A stretch of 6,395 nucleotides of DNA from Deltaproteobacteria bacterium (GTDB taxonomy: Bacteria; Desulfobacterota; Desulfobaccia; Desulfobaccales; 0-14-0-80-60-11), in NCBI GenBank assembly GCA_023381945.1, contig JAMCQY010000165.1, forward strand, positions 1 through 6,395. The letters run 5' to 3'. The notes below the pieces were generated by a model. That model was not told where the DNA came from. It saw only the letters and a list, made by a program, of their open reading frames with translations, and did not search any database. The position numbers were made by a program, and so were the translations under genes. Each line of letters begins with the position of its first letter. Within the stretch, counting starts at the first letter, position 1. Shown piece by piece: positions 1-6,281 of the stretch.

Positions 1-2321
1 AGGAAGCGGTCCCAGGGGACTTTCTTGCCTTCCAGGGTGGGTTTGACCATGTCCTCGTAAAAAGTTTTCTGGTAGTCGGGTATCAGGTTCACCGGCTTGA
101 TGCTGCCCATATTGTCTTTTTCGGTCAGGATCACCGGCAGCCCCGCGGTCCCGGGCTTTTGTCCGAAGTTTTCCGGCAGCGGCGGGGTGTAGACCGGCGT
201 GGTGGCATCCAATGCCTGCGCTCCGGGGGCCTTCTCGGCCACGTGGCCGGATGACTGCTCCACCCCGTATTTCAGCAAGGAGATGTTGGCCTCGAGCAAA
301 TCCCGCTTTTTAGTCCCCAGCTTCTTTTCCAGGATCTTCTTGACGCGTTGCTCGAATTCCTTCTCCGGCAGGATGCCGGTTTCCTGGTTGATCAGGCCCA
401 GAATGGCGGTCCCGGGGAGGTTCTTGTTCAGGTGCTTCAAGGCTGCCCGGGTGCCGTCCAGGGTCATGATCTTGATGCGCCGGTATTTGATCAGGGACTG
501 CACCTGGGCCGGGAAGGTGGCCATGATATCGTAACAGCTTTTGCCGGTGTTGATCACCAGAAGGCCGTTTTCCTTCAGGCCTCCCACATATTCCTTCAGA
601 ATCTGGTCGCTTAAAAACTTCTCATTGAAAAAGGCCAGCACGTCCCGTTCGGTGAGTTCCGAGCTGTTGCGGATGGGCTGGGAAGAAATCCTCAGGTTCA
701 TGAAGACCGGGGCGCCTTTGCGGGCCGCGCCGTAGCGGGCCCCGGACTGGATGTACTTGCGGCCGGTGCCGACGTCCTGGGCGTAGATCAGGGCCGCGGA
801 CTCCAGGGCGGTCTTGACGCCCTCGGCCCCCACGCCGATAAAGGTCATGCCCATTTCCCGCTCCAGATAGCCAGGCAGGGGTGCGGGCCTCAAGGTCAGG
901 GGGCCTTCGATACCCACATAGAAGTCCCGCAGGAAGCGCCGCTTGCGTTCGTAGAAGGAGGCCATATTCTCGACCACGGCGGCGGCGTCATACTTGTTGA
1001 AGTCCTTGCTCCCCAGGCCGTAGACGCCGTGGAACAAGGTGGGCATGTCTTCGCGGCCGTAAATCTTATGCTCTTTTTTGCCTTCCCGGCCTGCCCGCAG
1101 AGAGATTTGCAGCGAGGCCTGCACGTCCGCCAGCAATAGCTGGTTATGGGCCGTGCCGGTCCGCTCCAGGACACTGATGACCTTGGCGTTCCGCATACCG
1201 TAGGCCAGCTCTTCATAGCACGGAGGATTGAAAAGCACCGGGCGCACCACGCCGATCTTGTAACCCTTGACATCCCGGTAATAGTCCACCACGTCCTTGA
1301 CCACACCAGCCGCGGAACCCAATATAACCACGACCATGTCGGCGTCTTCGGTGCGGTAACACTCCACCACCTTGAGGTTGGTCCCCAGGGTCTTGTTCAT
1401 GGCGTTCATGGCCAGGACGAAGCCCCGCTTGAAGAAGCGGTAGGCCAGGTCTTGGGCCACCTGGCCCTCCATGGTCAGGTCGGTGTCGGTGAAGGTGCCG
1501 GTCAAGGTGCCGTGCTGGAAATTGGGCTGGTAGAGCCGGTTCGGGGGGCCGACAAAGTACTCAAGGAAGGCTTCCGAAAGTTCCCGGATGTTCTCGATGG
1601 CGTGGCTTTTGATAAAACCGTCGCCGATGACCATGGTGGGCAGCATCACCTGCCGCAATTCGGAGACCTTGAAGGCGATGGGCAGCAAGTCATGGAGTTC
1701 CTGGTTGTCCTGGGAGACCAACTGAGCCCAGCCGGCGTTGCGCACCGCATAAAAATCGGTATGGCCGCAATGGATGGAGAGCGAACCCTTATTTACCTCC
1801 CGGGCCATGACCGTCATGATCACGGGCAGGCGCTTGCCGGGCACGGAGAAGAGGTTTTTGGTCTTCAGCACCAGACCCTGAGAAGAGGTGTTATCCACGT
1901 AACGGCCGCCCTGGCAGGCCATGGCCTCCACCGCGGCAATGGCCGAAAGCTCGTCCGAGGGCTGGAAATACATGAGTTCATGGCCGAACAGGTTTCGCTG
2001 GCCATTGGACGCGGCCCGGGCAAAATTCTCGGCTATGGGGGTGGAGGGGGTGATGGGATAGCCGCAGAGGCCGTCCACGATCCGGGTCAAGACCGATAGG
2101 GCCGCCTGGTTGCCGTCCATCAGGACTTCCTGGCGCTTTTGCATGTTTTCCAGGAGTTTTTCCGGGATGGTGCCCAAGTCGTAATTAAACAGCTCGGCCG
2201 CGTCGAAGCGCTCCCATTCGGTCTGCCAATCGACGGGAACGATCTGCTCTCTTTTGACTTTGCGCAGTTTGTGGTAAGGGAGTTGCTGTCGTAAGGTGTC
2301 TATCTCGGTGCTGGGTCTCAT
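1..2321 (-). CDS. Fused pyruvate/2-oxoacid:ferredoxin oxidoreductase (PFOR/NifJ type), N-terminal part
   Basis: The minus frame is open from ATG at 2321 to the window edge, giving 773 residues with no stop, so the C-terminus lies outside. The family oxidatively decarboxylates pyruvate or another 2-oxoacid with CoA to acyl-CoA and reduces ferredoxin in the cytoplasm. Domain I begins around residue 68 (MDGNQAA) and carries YPITPS at 88-93, whose Thr91 matches the substrate-binding threonine of PFOR, SSQGL at 146-150, and MAR with Arg174 at the substrate-arginine position. Domain II lies near 320-440. The gamma-type domain starts near 495 (IGVGAEG) and includes ARYGAARKGAPV and a NTGKS turn. The usual iron-sulfur and TPP domains would follow beyond position 1. 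The roughly 67 residues ahead of MDGN are longer than the short N-terminus usual in NifJ. The start at 2321 is chosen because GAGGAG at 2329-2334 sits 7 nt upstream. Pyruvate specificity cannot be proven from this part; another 2-oxoacid is possible. Confidence 0.88.
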   Translation of the reverse strand, partial: MRPSTEIDTLRQQLPYHKLRKVKREQIVPVDWQTEWERFDAAELFNYDLGTIPEKLLENMQKRQEVLMDGNQAALSVLTRIVDGLCGYPITPSTPIAENFARAASNGQRNLFGHELMYFQPSDELSAIAAVEAMACQGGRYVDNTSSQGLVLKTKNLFSVPGKRLPVIMTVMAREVNKGSLSIHCGHTDFYAVRNAGWAQLVSQDNQELHDLLPIAFKVSELRQVMLPTMVIGDGFIKSHAIENIRELSEAFLEYFVGPPNRLYQPNFQHGTLTGTFTDTDLTMEGQVAQDLAYRFFKRGFVLAMNAMNKTLGTNLKVVECYRTEDADMVVVILGSAAGVVKDVVDYYRDVKGYKIGVVRPVLFNPPCYEELAYGMRNAKVISVLERTGTAHNQLLLADVQASLQISLRAGREGKKEHKIYGREDMPTLFHGVYGLGSKDFNKYDAAAVVENMASFYERKRRFLRDFYVGIEGPLTLRPAPLPGYLEREMGMTFIGVGAEGVKTALESAALIYAQDVGTGRKYIQSGARYGAARKGAPVFMNLRISSQPIRNSSELTERDVLAFFNEKFLSDQILKEYVGGLKENGLLVINTGKSCYDIMATFPAQVQSLIKYRRIKIMTLDGTRAALKHLNKNLPGTAILGLINQETGILPEKEFEQRVKKILEKKLGTKKRDLLEANISLLKYGVEQSSGHVAEKAPGAQALDATTPVYTPPLPENFGQKPGTAGLPVILTEKDNMGSIKPVNLIPDYQKTFYEDMVKPTLEGKKVPWDRF

Positions 2322-2328
2322 GCCCGGT

Positions 2329-2334
2329 CTCCTC
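2329..2334 (-). promoter_or_regulatory. Shine-Dalgarno site of the oxidoreductase gene
   Basis: On the minus strand GAGGAG lies 7 nt before the ATG at 2321. An in-frame ATG at 2336 would overlap this site and have no ribosome binding site of its own, so the Shine-Dalgarno site decides for 2321. Confidence 0.7.
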
Positions 2335-2356
2335 ATTAAGGGAATAATCCTAAATT

Positions 2357-2385
2357 ATTATCTTAAATATATTAAACATTGGCAA
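2357..2385 (-). promoter_or_regulatory. Sigma70-type promoter for the oxidoreductase gene
   Basis: Read on the minus strand, TTGCCA (2385-2380) is 5/6 to the -35 consensus and GATAAT (2362-2357) is 5/6 to the -10 consensus, with an exact 17-nt spacer. Transcription would start near 2350, leaving a leader of about 30 nt before the ATG at 2321. The surrounding DNA is very AT-rich, which raises the chance of accidental -10 matches, but hexamers and spacing together are good. Confidence 0.55.
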
Positions 2386-2396
2386 TGGAAAATCGA

Positions 2397-2428
2397 TTGA
2401 CAAAAAATAATTATCCTTCAAAAATAAT
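2397..2428 (+). promoter_or_regulatory. Possible promoter for the GSU2403-family gene
   Basis: A perfect TTGACA -35 hexamer lies at 2397-2402. The -10 is less clear: AAAAAT at 2420-2425 has ideal 17-nt spacing but only 4/6 matches, while AATAAT at 2423-2428 has 5/6 matches with a long 20-nt spacer. Either places the start of transcription near 2432-2435, inside the loop of the inverted repeat at 2411-2450. The left arm of that repeat would then lie between -35 and -10, a usual repressor position. Confidence 0.4.
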
Positions 2429-2450
2429 ATATATGATAATTGAAGGATAA
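2411..2450. repeat. Perfect 11-bp inverted repeat, candidate operator or start-site hairpin
   Basis: TTATCCTTCAA at 2411-2421 and TTGAAGGATAA at 2440-2450 are exact reverse complements separated by 18 nt of pure A/T apart from one G. The right arm contains AAGGA (2443-2447), the Shine-Dalgarno site six nt before the ATG at 2454. The left arm overlaps the presumed promoter of the plus-strand gene. It could be a DNA operator, or an RNA hairpin hiding the ribosome binding site if transcription starts upstream of 2411. A weaker look-alike, TTATCTTAA at 2358-2366, overlaps the -10 of the divergent gene. The match is visible; the role is inferred. Confidence 0.5.
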
Positions 2451-2453
2451 CAA

Positions 2454-3491
2454 ATGGCTGGTGATTTTTTATATCAGGAACTGACTGAGGCCCAAAGGCA
2501 AATTTACCGGGCCACGGAGGAGCTTTACCGGGATTATCTGGAAACCGTCAGGCAAGCTCTCTCCTTTAAGGGCGGCATGCACTGGAAGAAGATTCGGGGC
2601 CGGGAGTACCTGTACCGCTACTGGGATCGCCTCGGACATGGCGCGAGCCTGGGGCCGCGCTCGGAGCAGACGGAGAATCTTTTTAACGCCTTCACCCATA
2701 AACGCCAGGAAGCAACCAACCATCTCCGAGATCAGCGCTTGCTTTTGTCCGAGCAAGCCAGGTTTTGCCGGGCTGCCCTGGTTCACCGGCTGCCCCGATT
2801 GGCCAGCCTGATTTTGCGGCGTCTGGAGCAGCACGGCCTGGAGAGGAATTTGCTGGTCATCGGCGCCGCCGCGATTTATGCTTACGAATTCGCCGCCGGA
2901 GCTTTTTTTCCAGGGCCGGCCGGAGATGGGCTGCTGGCTGACGCCCACCGCCGCCTCGTTCTGGCCGGTGAAGGCAAGATTTCCTGGGATGAGCTGCTGC
3001 GGGTCTTGCAACAGGCGGACCGCTCCTTTGCCGCCCGGCCGGGAGAAGGCTGCCAGGCGGCCAACCGGGACGGTTTCCTGGTATGTCTCTCTAAATCCGA
3101 GGTTCGGCCTTCAGGCCGGGCAAAGGCCGTCACCGTGCCCGGGGCGCGGGAACCGTTGCCGCCGGAGGCCGGCCACCTTCAGCACCTGCTGAACTCGCCC
3201 CGGTTTTCCCAGGTAGTCATCGGCCGGGACGGCGCGCCGGCCACCCTGGTGGCCCCGGACCCCTGGGCCTTCGCCCTCAACAAGCTCTGGTGGAGCGGGC
3301 AAGAGGACCGGGACCCCAAGGCCTGCGCCCGGGACCGCAGCCAGGCCCTGGCCGTGGCCGGCCTGGTCCTGCGCTACCTGCCGCAATACGATTTTTCTCC
3401 CTCGGAGCTGGACATGTTTCCCCGGGAACTGGTGCGAGATACTGAAGGTGGAGCCGAAGAGGTGGATGAACACGAGATGATGGAATATTAG
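2454..3491 (+). CDS. GSU2403-family nucleotidyltransferase-fold protein, probably catalytically degenerate
   Basis: This 345-residue cytoplasmic protein has no signal peptide or membrane segment. I recognise the GSU2403-family layout (NTP_transf_8 type). There is a helical N-terminus with a conserved block at 43-83 (HWKKIRGREYLYR, then SLGPRSEQTENLFNAF), and the fold core starts at 133-146 (LLVIGAAAIYAYEF). LLADAHRRL follows at 160-168, then LQQADRSF at 185-192 and a late block at 268-310 (APDPWAFALNKLWW, then RDRSQALAVAGLV and YLP). From memory, active members carry a D-x-D motif just before LLxDAR and a third Asp in a VDL strand. Here these positions read G157-D158-G159 and C211, and the GTNA loop reads GAAA. 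The fold therefore seems kept without the metal-binding acids. The acidic C-terminus (332-344) is unremarkable. The start is supported by AAGGA six nt upstream. The physiological role is unknown. The gene is divergent from the oxidoreductase and about 200 nt ahead of cydA, so there is no clear operon. Confidence 0.8.
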   Translation: MAGDFLYQELTEAQRQIYRATEELYRDYLETVRQALSFKGGMHWKKIRGREYLYRYWDRLGHGASLGPRSEQTENLFNAFTHKRQEATNHLRDQRLLLSEQARFCRAALVHRLPRLASLILRRLEQHGLERNLLVIGAAAIYAYEFAAGAFFPGPAGDGLLADAHRRLVLAGEGKISWDELLRVLQQADRSFAARPGEGCQAANRDGFLVCLSKSEVRPSGRAKAVTVPGAREPLPPEAGHLQHLLNSPRFSQVVIGRDGAPATLVAPDPWAFALNKLWWSGQEDRDPKACARDRSQALAVAGLVLRYLPQYDFSPSELDMFPRELVRDTEGGAEEVDEHEMMEY

Positions 3492-3522
3492 AGGGTCAGA
3501 CTCGTGGCACAGGCCTCCGGTC

Positions 3523-3560
3523 TATAATGACCACAATTCTTGTAAGGTTCACAAAATTGT
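3523..3560 (+). promoter_or_regulatory. Possible cydAB promoter (-10) with downstream dyad
   Basis: The 201-nt gap before cydA holds a perfect TATAAT at 3523-3528, without a convincing -35 at 16-18 nt. Just downstream lies an imperfect inverted repeat: ACAATT-C-TTGT (3533-3543) against ACAAAATTGT (3551-3560). This makes ten pairs with one bulged C and a 7-nt centre, covering the expected transcription start. A weak -35 plus a dyad at the start would suit a regulated promoter. The half TTCACAA (3548-3554) resembles a Rex half-site, but the spacing does not fit a full Rex site. No other clear terminator or site was seen between 3492 and 3692. Confidence 0.35.
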
Positions 3561-3692
3561 CTACTCTACGCCACAATGCCAATATTGAACTGCCATGGGC
3601 GGCGGTTCTACATCCTAATCCTGTTCTCTCACCCCTTTACGCCCCGCCCGCCAGTGCCTATCTTTTCCCAAAGCTTATCTATCAGAGGCCCC

Positions 3693-5060
3693 ATGGAATC
3701 CTGGTTCAATCCAGTCATGCTTTCCCGTCTCCAGTTTGCCCTGCTTACCGGGTTTCACATCGGCTGGGCCGTCTTCTCGGTGGGAATCAGCTTTTTTTTA
3801 GTGGTCCTGGAGGCCTGGTGGTTTAAGACCGGGGACGATGATTACTACCGCCACGCCCGCTTTTGGAGTAAATTGTTCCTGCTCAATCTCGCCGTCGGGG
3901 TGGCCAGCGGCGTGCCCCTGGAGTTTCATTTCGGCGCCAATTGGGCCCCATTCTCCGTGGCCACCGGGGGTTTTTTCGGAAATATCCTGGGCTTTGAAAC
4001 GACCCTGGCCTTCATGCTGGAGGCCGGCTTTCTGGGGGTGATGCTGTTCGCTTGGGGGCGGATCTCCCGGCGGATGCATCTTTTTGCCACGTGCATGGTT
4101 GCCCTGGGCGCCAGCCTCTCGGCCTTTTGGATCATGTTGGCCAATTCCTGGATGCAGACCCCGGCGGGCGGCGAGTGGCAGGATGGAGGCTTTATCATCA
4201 CCAGCTTCTGGCAGGCCCTGTTCAACCCGGATATGCCCTGGGGGGTCAATCACATGTGGTTCGCCTGCCTGGAGACCACCCTGTTCGTCATCGGTGGGAT
4301 CAGCGCATGGTATATTCTGAAAGACCGGCAGGTGGCCTTCTTTACCAAGTCCCTCAAACTGGCTCTGCTGGCCGCCATCATCATCGCCCCGGTCCAGATC
4401 TACCTGGGAGACGGCTCCGGCCGGACCGTGGCCCGCCATCAGCCCGCCAAGCTGGGAGCCATCGAGGCCCTGTGGGAGACCAATCCGCCGGGAGAAGGGG
4501 CGCCGCTGAAGCTCTTTGCCTGGCCCAACCAGGCCGGGCAGAAAAATGATTGGGAATTCGGCGCCATCCCCCAGGGCATGAGCCTGTTGATTACTCACAA
4601 GTGGAACGGCACGGTCAAGGGTTTGAAGGAGTTCTCCCGGAAGGACCAGCCGCCGGTCCTCCTGCCGTTTTTTTCCTTCCGCATTATGGCAGGTATCGGT
4701 TTCCTGATGTTCTTCCTGATGTTGTGGACGGCCTGGGTCTGGCGCCGCGGCGAGCTCCGGGCCGAAGCTATCGGCCGGCATAAGTGGCTCTTATATGCCT
4801 GGATAACTACTGCACCTCTGGGGTACGTGGCGGTGGAGACCGGCTGGATCGTCCGGGAAGTGGGCCGCCAGCCCTGGATCATCTACGGCCTGATGCGCAC
4901 CTCCGAGGGGGCCAGCCCTCTGCCGCCCAGCGCAGTATTAACCTCGTTCATCATCTATTTGGGGTTTTACGCCCTGCTGTCGCTGATTTTTCTGATCTAT
5001 GCGGCCAGAATTATCAGCCAAGGGCCGGACTTCGTTAGCCCGGTCCCTCGGGAGAAGTGA
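3693..5060 (+). CDS. cydA: Cytochrome bd quinol oxidase subunit I, short Q-loop type
   Basis: This 455-residue membrane protein is the haem-bearing subunit of cytochrome bd, which oxidises quinol and reduces O2 to water. About nine hydrophobic segments are visible. Ligands and key residues, by alignment with the E. coli enzyme, are His22 (haem b595), Glu102 and Glu110 (E99/E107), His187 and Met332 in FRIM (haem b558), and Lys253 and Glu258 in the quinol region (K252/E257). The family signature GWIVREVGRQPW is at 384-395 with Glu389. Only about 70 residues separate Glu258 from FRIM, so the long E. coli Q-loop insert is absent and the Q-loop is the short form. The start at 3693 gives the usual short N-terminus before LSRLQFALLTGFH and has AGAGG at 3684-3688, although the spacing is only 4 nt. 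An alternative start is Met9 at 3717, which lacks a ribosome site. All quinol-oxidase residues checked are intact, so it should be functional. cydB follows after 4 nt. Confidence 0.95.
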   Translation: MESWFNPVMLSRLQFALLTGFHIGWAVFSVGISFFLVVLEAWWFKTGDDDYYRHARFWSKLFLLNLAVGVASGVPLEFHFGANWAPFSVATGGFFGNILGFETTLAFMLEAGFLGVMLFAWGRISRRMHLFATCMVALGASLSAFWIMLANSWMQTPAGGEWQDGGFIITSFWQALFNPDMPWGVNHMWFACLETTLFVIGGISAWYILKDRQVAFFTKSLKLALLAAIIIAPVQIYLGDGSGRTVARHQPAKLGAIEALWETNPPGEGAPLKLFAWPNQAGQKNDWEFGAIPQGMSLLITHKWNGTVKGLKEFSRKDQPPVLLPFFSFRIMAGIGFLMFFLMLWTAWVWRRGELRAEAIGRHKWLLYAWITTAPLGYVAVETGWIVREVGRQPWIIYGLMRTSEGASPLPPSAVLTSFIIYLGFYALLSLIFLIYAARIISQGPDFVSPVPREK

Positions 5061-5064
5061 ACTT

Positions 5065-6066
5065 ATGAGCCTTGCCGATGTCTGGTTTGCCCTCCTGGGA
5101 TTCATTCTCTTTCTGGCCCTGGCCTCGGACGGTTGGGACCTGGGAATCGGCATCCTGAGCCTGTTTTGCCGGCATGAGGGGCGGCGGGAAATCATGCTGA
5201 ACAGCATCGGACCGTCCTGGCATGCCAATCTCACCTGGCTGGTAATCCTGGGGGGACTGCTGTTCGGAGCTTTTCCTTTGGCCTACAGCGTCATCCTGTC
5301 AGCGCTGTATATTCCTCTGGTCCTTATGCTCTGGGGCCTGATTTTCCGTGGGGTGTCTTTAGACTTCCGGGGCGAAGCCCGCAACCGGCGCCTCTGGAAC
5401 CTGGGCTCCGGCCTGGGGAGCCTCCTGACCGCCCTGGCTCAGGGGTTTATCCTGGGCGCCCTGGTCAGCGGCTTAAGAGTTGAGGGGAGGGCATTTGCCG
5501 GCGGGGTTTGGGACTGGCTCAATCCCCTGGCGGCCCTGGTGGCCTTGGGGGTGTTGTTCGCCTATCTGCTGCTGGGGGCGACCTATCTGATCCTGAAGTC
5601 CGGGGGCGAAGTCCAGGAAACAGCCTATCGCCAGGCCCAGGTGGCGGCCTGGTCGCTCCTCATCGTCTCGTTCGGCCTCGGCTTCTGGGGAATCTATAAA
5701 TATCCCTTCCTGTCCCGGAATTGGTTGGTCTCACCGTCCGCGTGGCTAACCACTTTTCCCGTTATCGTTGCTGCTTTCGCCTTTGTCATGCTGCTCGCCA
5801 GCCTGCTGAAAGCGGATGATCGGGCCCCCTTTACCTGGAGCTTGGCCATCTTTTTTTGCTCCTTTCTGGCCATGGCCGCCAGCCTTCATCCCTATATCAT
5901 CCCGCCGGCCATCACCGTGTCCGAGGCTGGGGCCCCGCCGCTGATCCTTGCGGTCATGCTGGCGGTGACCCTGGTGATCCTGCCGGTGATGCTGATTTAT
6001 AATGGTTATCAGTATCTGGTCTTTGGCGGCAAAACCAGCGGCGAAGGCGGGGGGTACGGGGCGTAA
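5065..6066 (+). CDS. cydB: Cytochrome bd quinol oxidase subunit II
   Basis: This 333-residue protein is the structural partner of CydA in the inner membrane and completes the bd oxidase. About nine hydrophobic segments are visible, which is usual for the family. Landmarks are SDGWDLGIGIL at 21-31 (the DGFDLG motif near the N-terminus), LNSIGPSW at 45-52, a WLNP motif at 151-154, GATYL at 171-175, and HPYIIPP at 275-281 (the MFPFVMPS region of E. coli). Trp52 is kept, but the next residue is His53 where E. coli has Asp58 and many relatives have Glu. The short C-terminal tail is rich in Gly. The start at 5065 has GGGAGAAG immediately before the stop of cydA, at good spacing, and the gap is 4 nt, so translation is probably coupled. 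No cydX-like small ORF and no cydDC genes lie downstream in this window. Confidence 0.94.
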   Translation: MSLADVWFALLGFILFLALASDGWDLGIGILSLFCRHEGRREIMLNSIGPSWHANLTWLVILGGLLFGAFPLAYSVILSALYIPLVLMLWGLIFRGVSLDFRGEARNRRLWNLGSGLGSLLTALAQGFILGALVSGLRVEGRAFAGGVWDWLNPLAALVALGVLFAYLLLGATYLILKSGGEVQETAYRQAQVAAWSLLIVSFGLGFWGIYKYPFLSRNWLVSPSAWLTTFPVIVAAFAFVMLLASLLKADDRAPFTWSLAIFFCSFLAMAASLHPYIIPPAITVSEAGAPPLILAVMLAVTLVILPVMLIYNGYQYLVFGGKTSGEGGGYGA

Positions 6067-6076
6067 GGAAAGCATT

Positions 6077-6096
6077 GGGCGGCTGGCGAGCCGCCC
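6077..6096 (+). terminator. GC-rich stem-loop after cydB, possible weak terminator
   Basis: GGGCGGCT (6077-6084) and AGCCGCCC (6089-6096) form a perfect 8-bp stem with the 4-nt loop GGCG, 10 nt after the cydB stop. There is no T-run after it on either strand, so it is not a classic intrinsic terminator. It may instead belong to the same kind of dispersed GC-rich hairpin seen at 6152-6173. Confidence 0.4.
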
Positions 6097-6101
6097 CTCT
6101 A

Positions 6102-6240
6102 GTATCATGTCCCAGGAATTCCTTTCAAAAAAAATTTGGCGTTCCTTGTAGGGGCGGACCCATGTGTCCGCCCTGATTGAGGGCGCACACGCGGGCGCGC
6201 CCTACAACAAATATTGAAGGCTATTCCTGGGACACCATAC
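6102..6240. repeat. Nested palindromic, MITE-like element (about 139 bp)
   Basis: The outer inverted repeats run 6102-6119 and 6223-6240. Sixteen of 18 positions pair, including a perfect 12-bp core TGTCCCAGGAAT / ATTCCTGGGACA. The outer ends read GTAT and ATAC, so a TA target is possible, but no clear longer target duplication is seen. Inside lie TTTCAA / TTGAA remnants and then a second inverted repeat at 6146-6207. The element encodes no transposase, which fits a non-autonomous element or a remnant. That it is mobile is inference; other genomic copies are not visible here. Confidence 0.55.
6146..6207. repeat. Inner 62-bp inverted repeat made of two related GC-rich hairpins
   Basis: The left half (6146-6173) begins TTGTAGGG and the right half (6181-6207) ends CCCTACAA. 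The halves are inverted, diverged copies around the 7-nt spacer TGATTGA. The left half folds by itself: GGGCGGAC (6152-6159) pairs perfectly with GTCCGCCC (6166-6173) around CCATGT. The right half can pair GGGCGC (6181-6186) with GCGCCC (6197-6202). This style of GC hairpin with TAGGG / CCCTA ends resembles dispersed repeats of many bacterial genomes. Confidence 0.6.
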
Positions 6241-6252
6241 AAGAAGCTATTT

Positions 6253-6270
6253 CAAAACCTCAAAACCTCA
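6253..6270. repeat. Short tandem repeat, two units of CAAAACCT
   Basis: CAAAACCT occurs twice in direct succession (6253-6268), followed by a further CA. It lies between the palindromic element and the possible end of a convergent gene. No function can be assigned. Confidence 0.5.
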
Positions 6271-6281
6271 GCAATGTCCGG

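Noticed and set aside
1146..2099. Long plus-strand open frame opposite the oxidoreductase gene
   Set aside because: It lies wholly antisense to a clearly conserved coding frame, is rich in His, Gly and Asp as typical of GC-rich shadows, and resembles no family.
2319..2336. In-frame ATG at 2336 as oxidoreductase start
   Set aside because: It overlaps the Shine-Dalgarno sequence that serves the ATG at 2321 and has no ribosome site itself.
3540..3554. Rex operator (TTGTAAGGTTCACAA)
   Set aside because: Only the right half matches the TTGTGAA half-site. The left half deviates and the halves are too close, so I keep it only as part of a general dyad.
3576..3692. Upstream extension of cydA by 39 residues from an earlier ATG
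   Set aside because: The added residues do not look like CydA, which starts shortly before LSRLQFALLTGFH. The ATG at 3693 has a ribosome binding site and gives a normal N-terminus.
3798..4781. Long minus-strand open frame opposite cydA
   Set aside because: It is low-complexity Gly/Pro/Gln/His-rich sequence antisense to cydA, which has all its ligand residues in the plus frame.
4999..5064. Upstream extension of cydB by 22 residues overlapping cydA
   Set aside because: CydB proteins begin close to the first membrane segment. The ATG at 5065 has GGGAGAAG at good spacing and follows the cydA stop directly.
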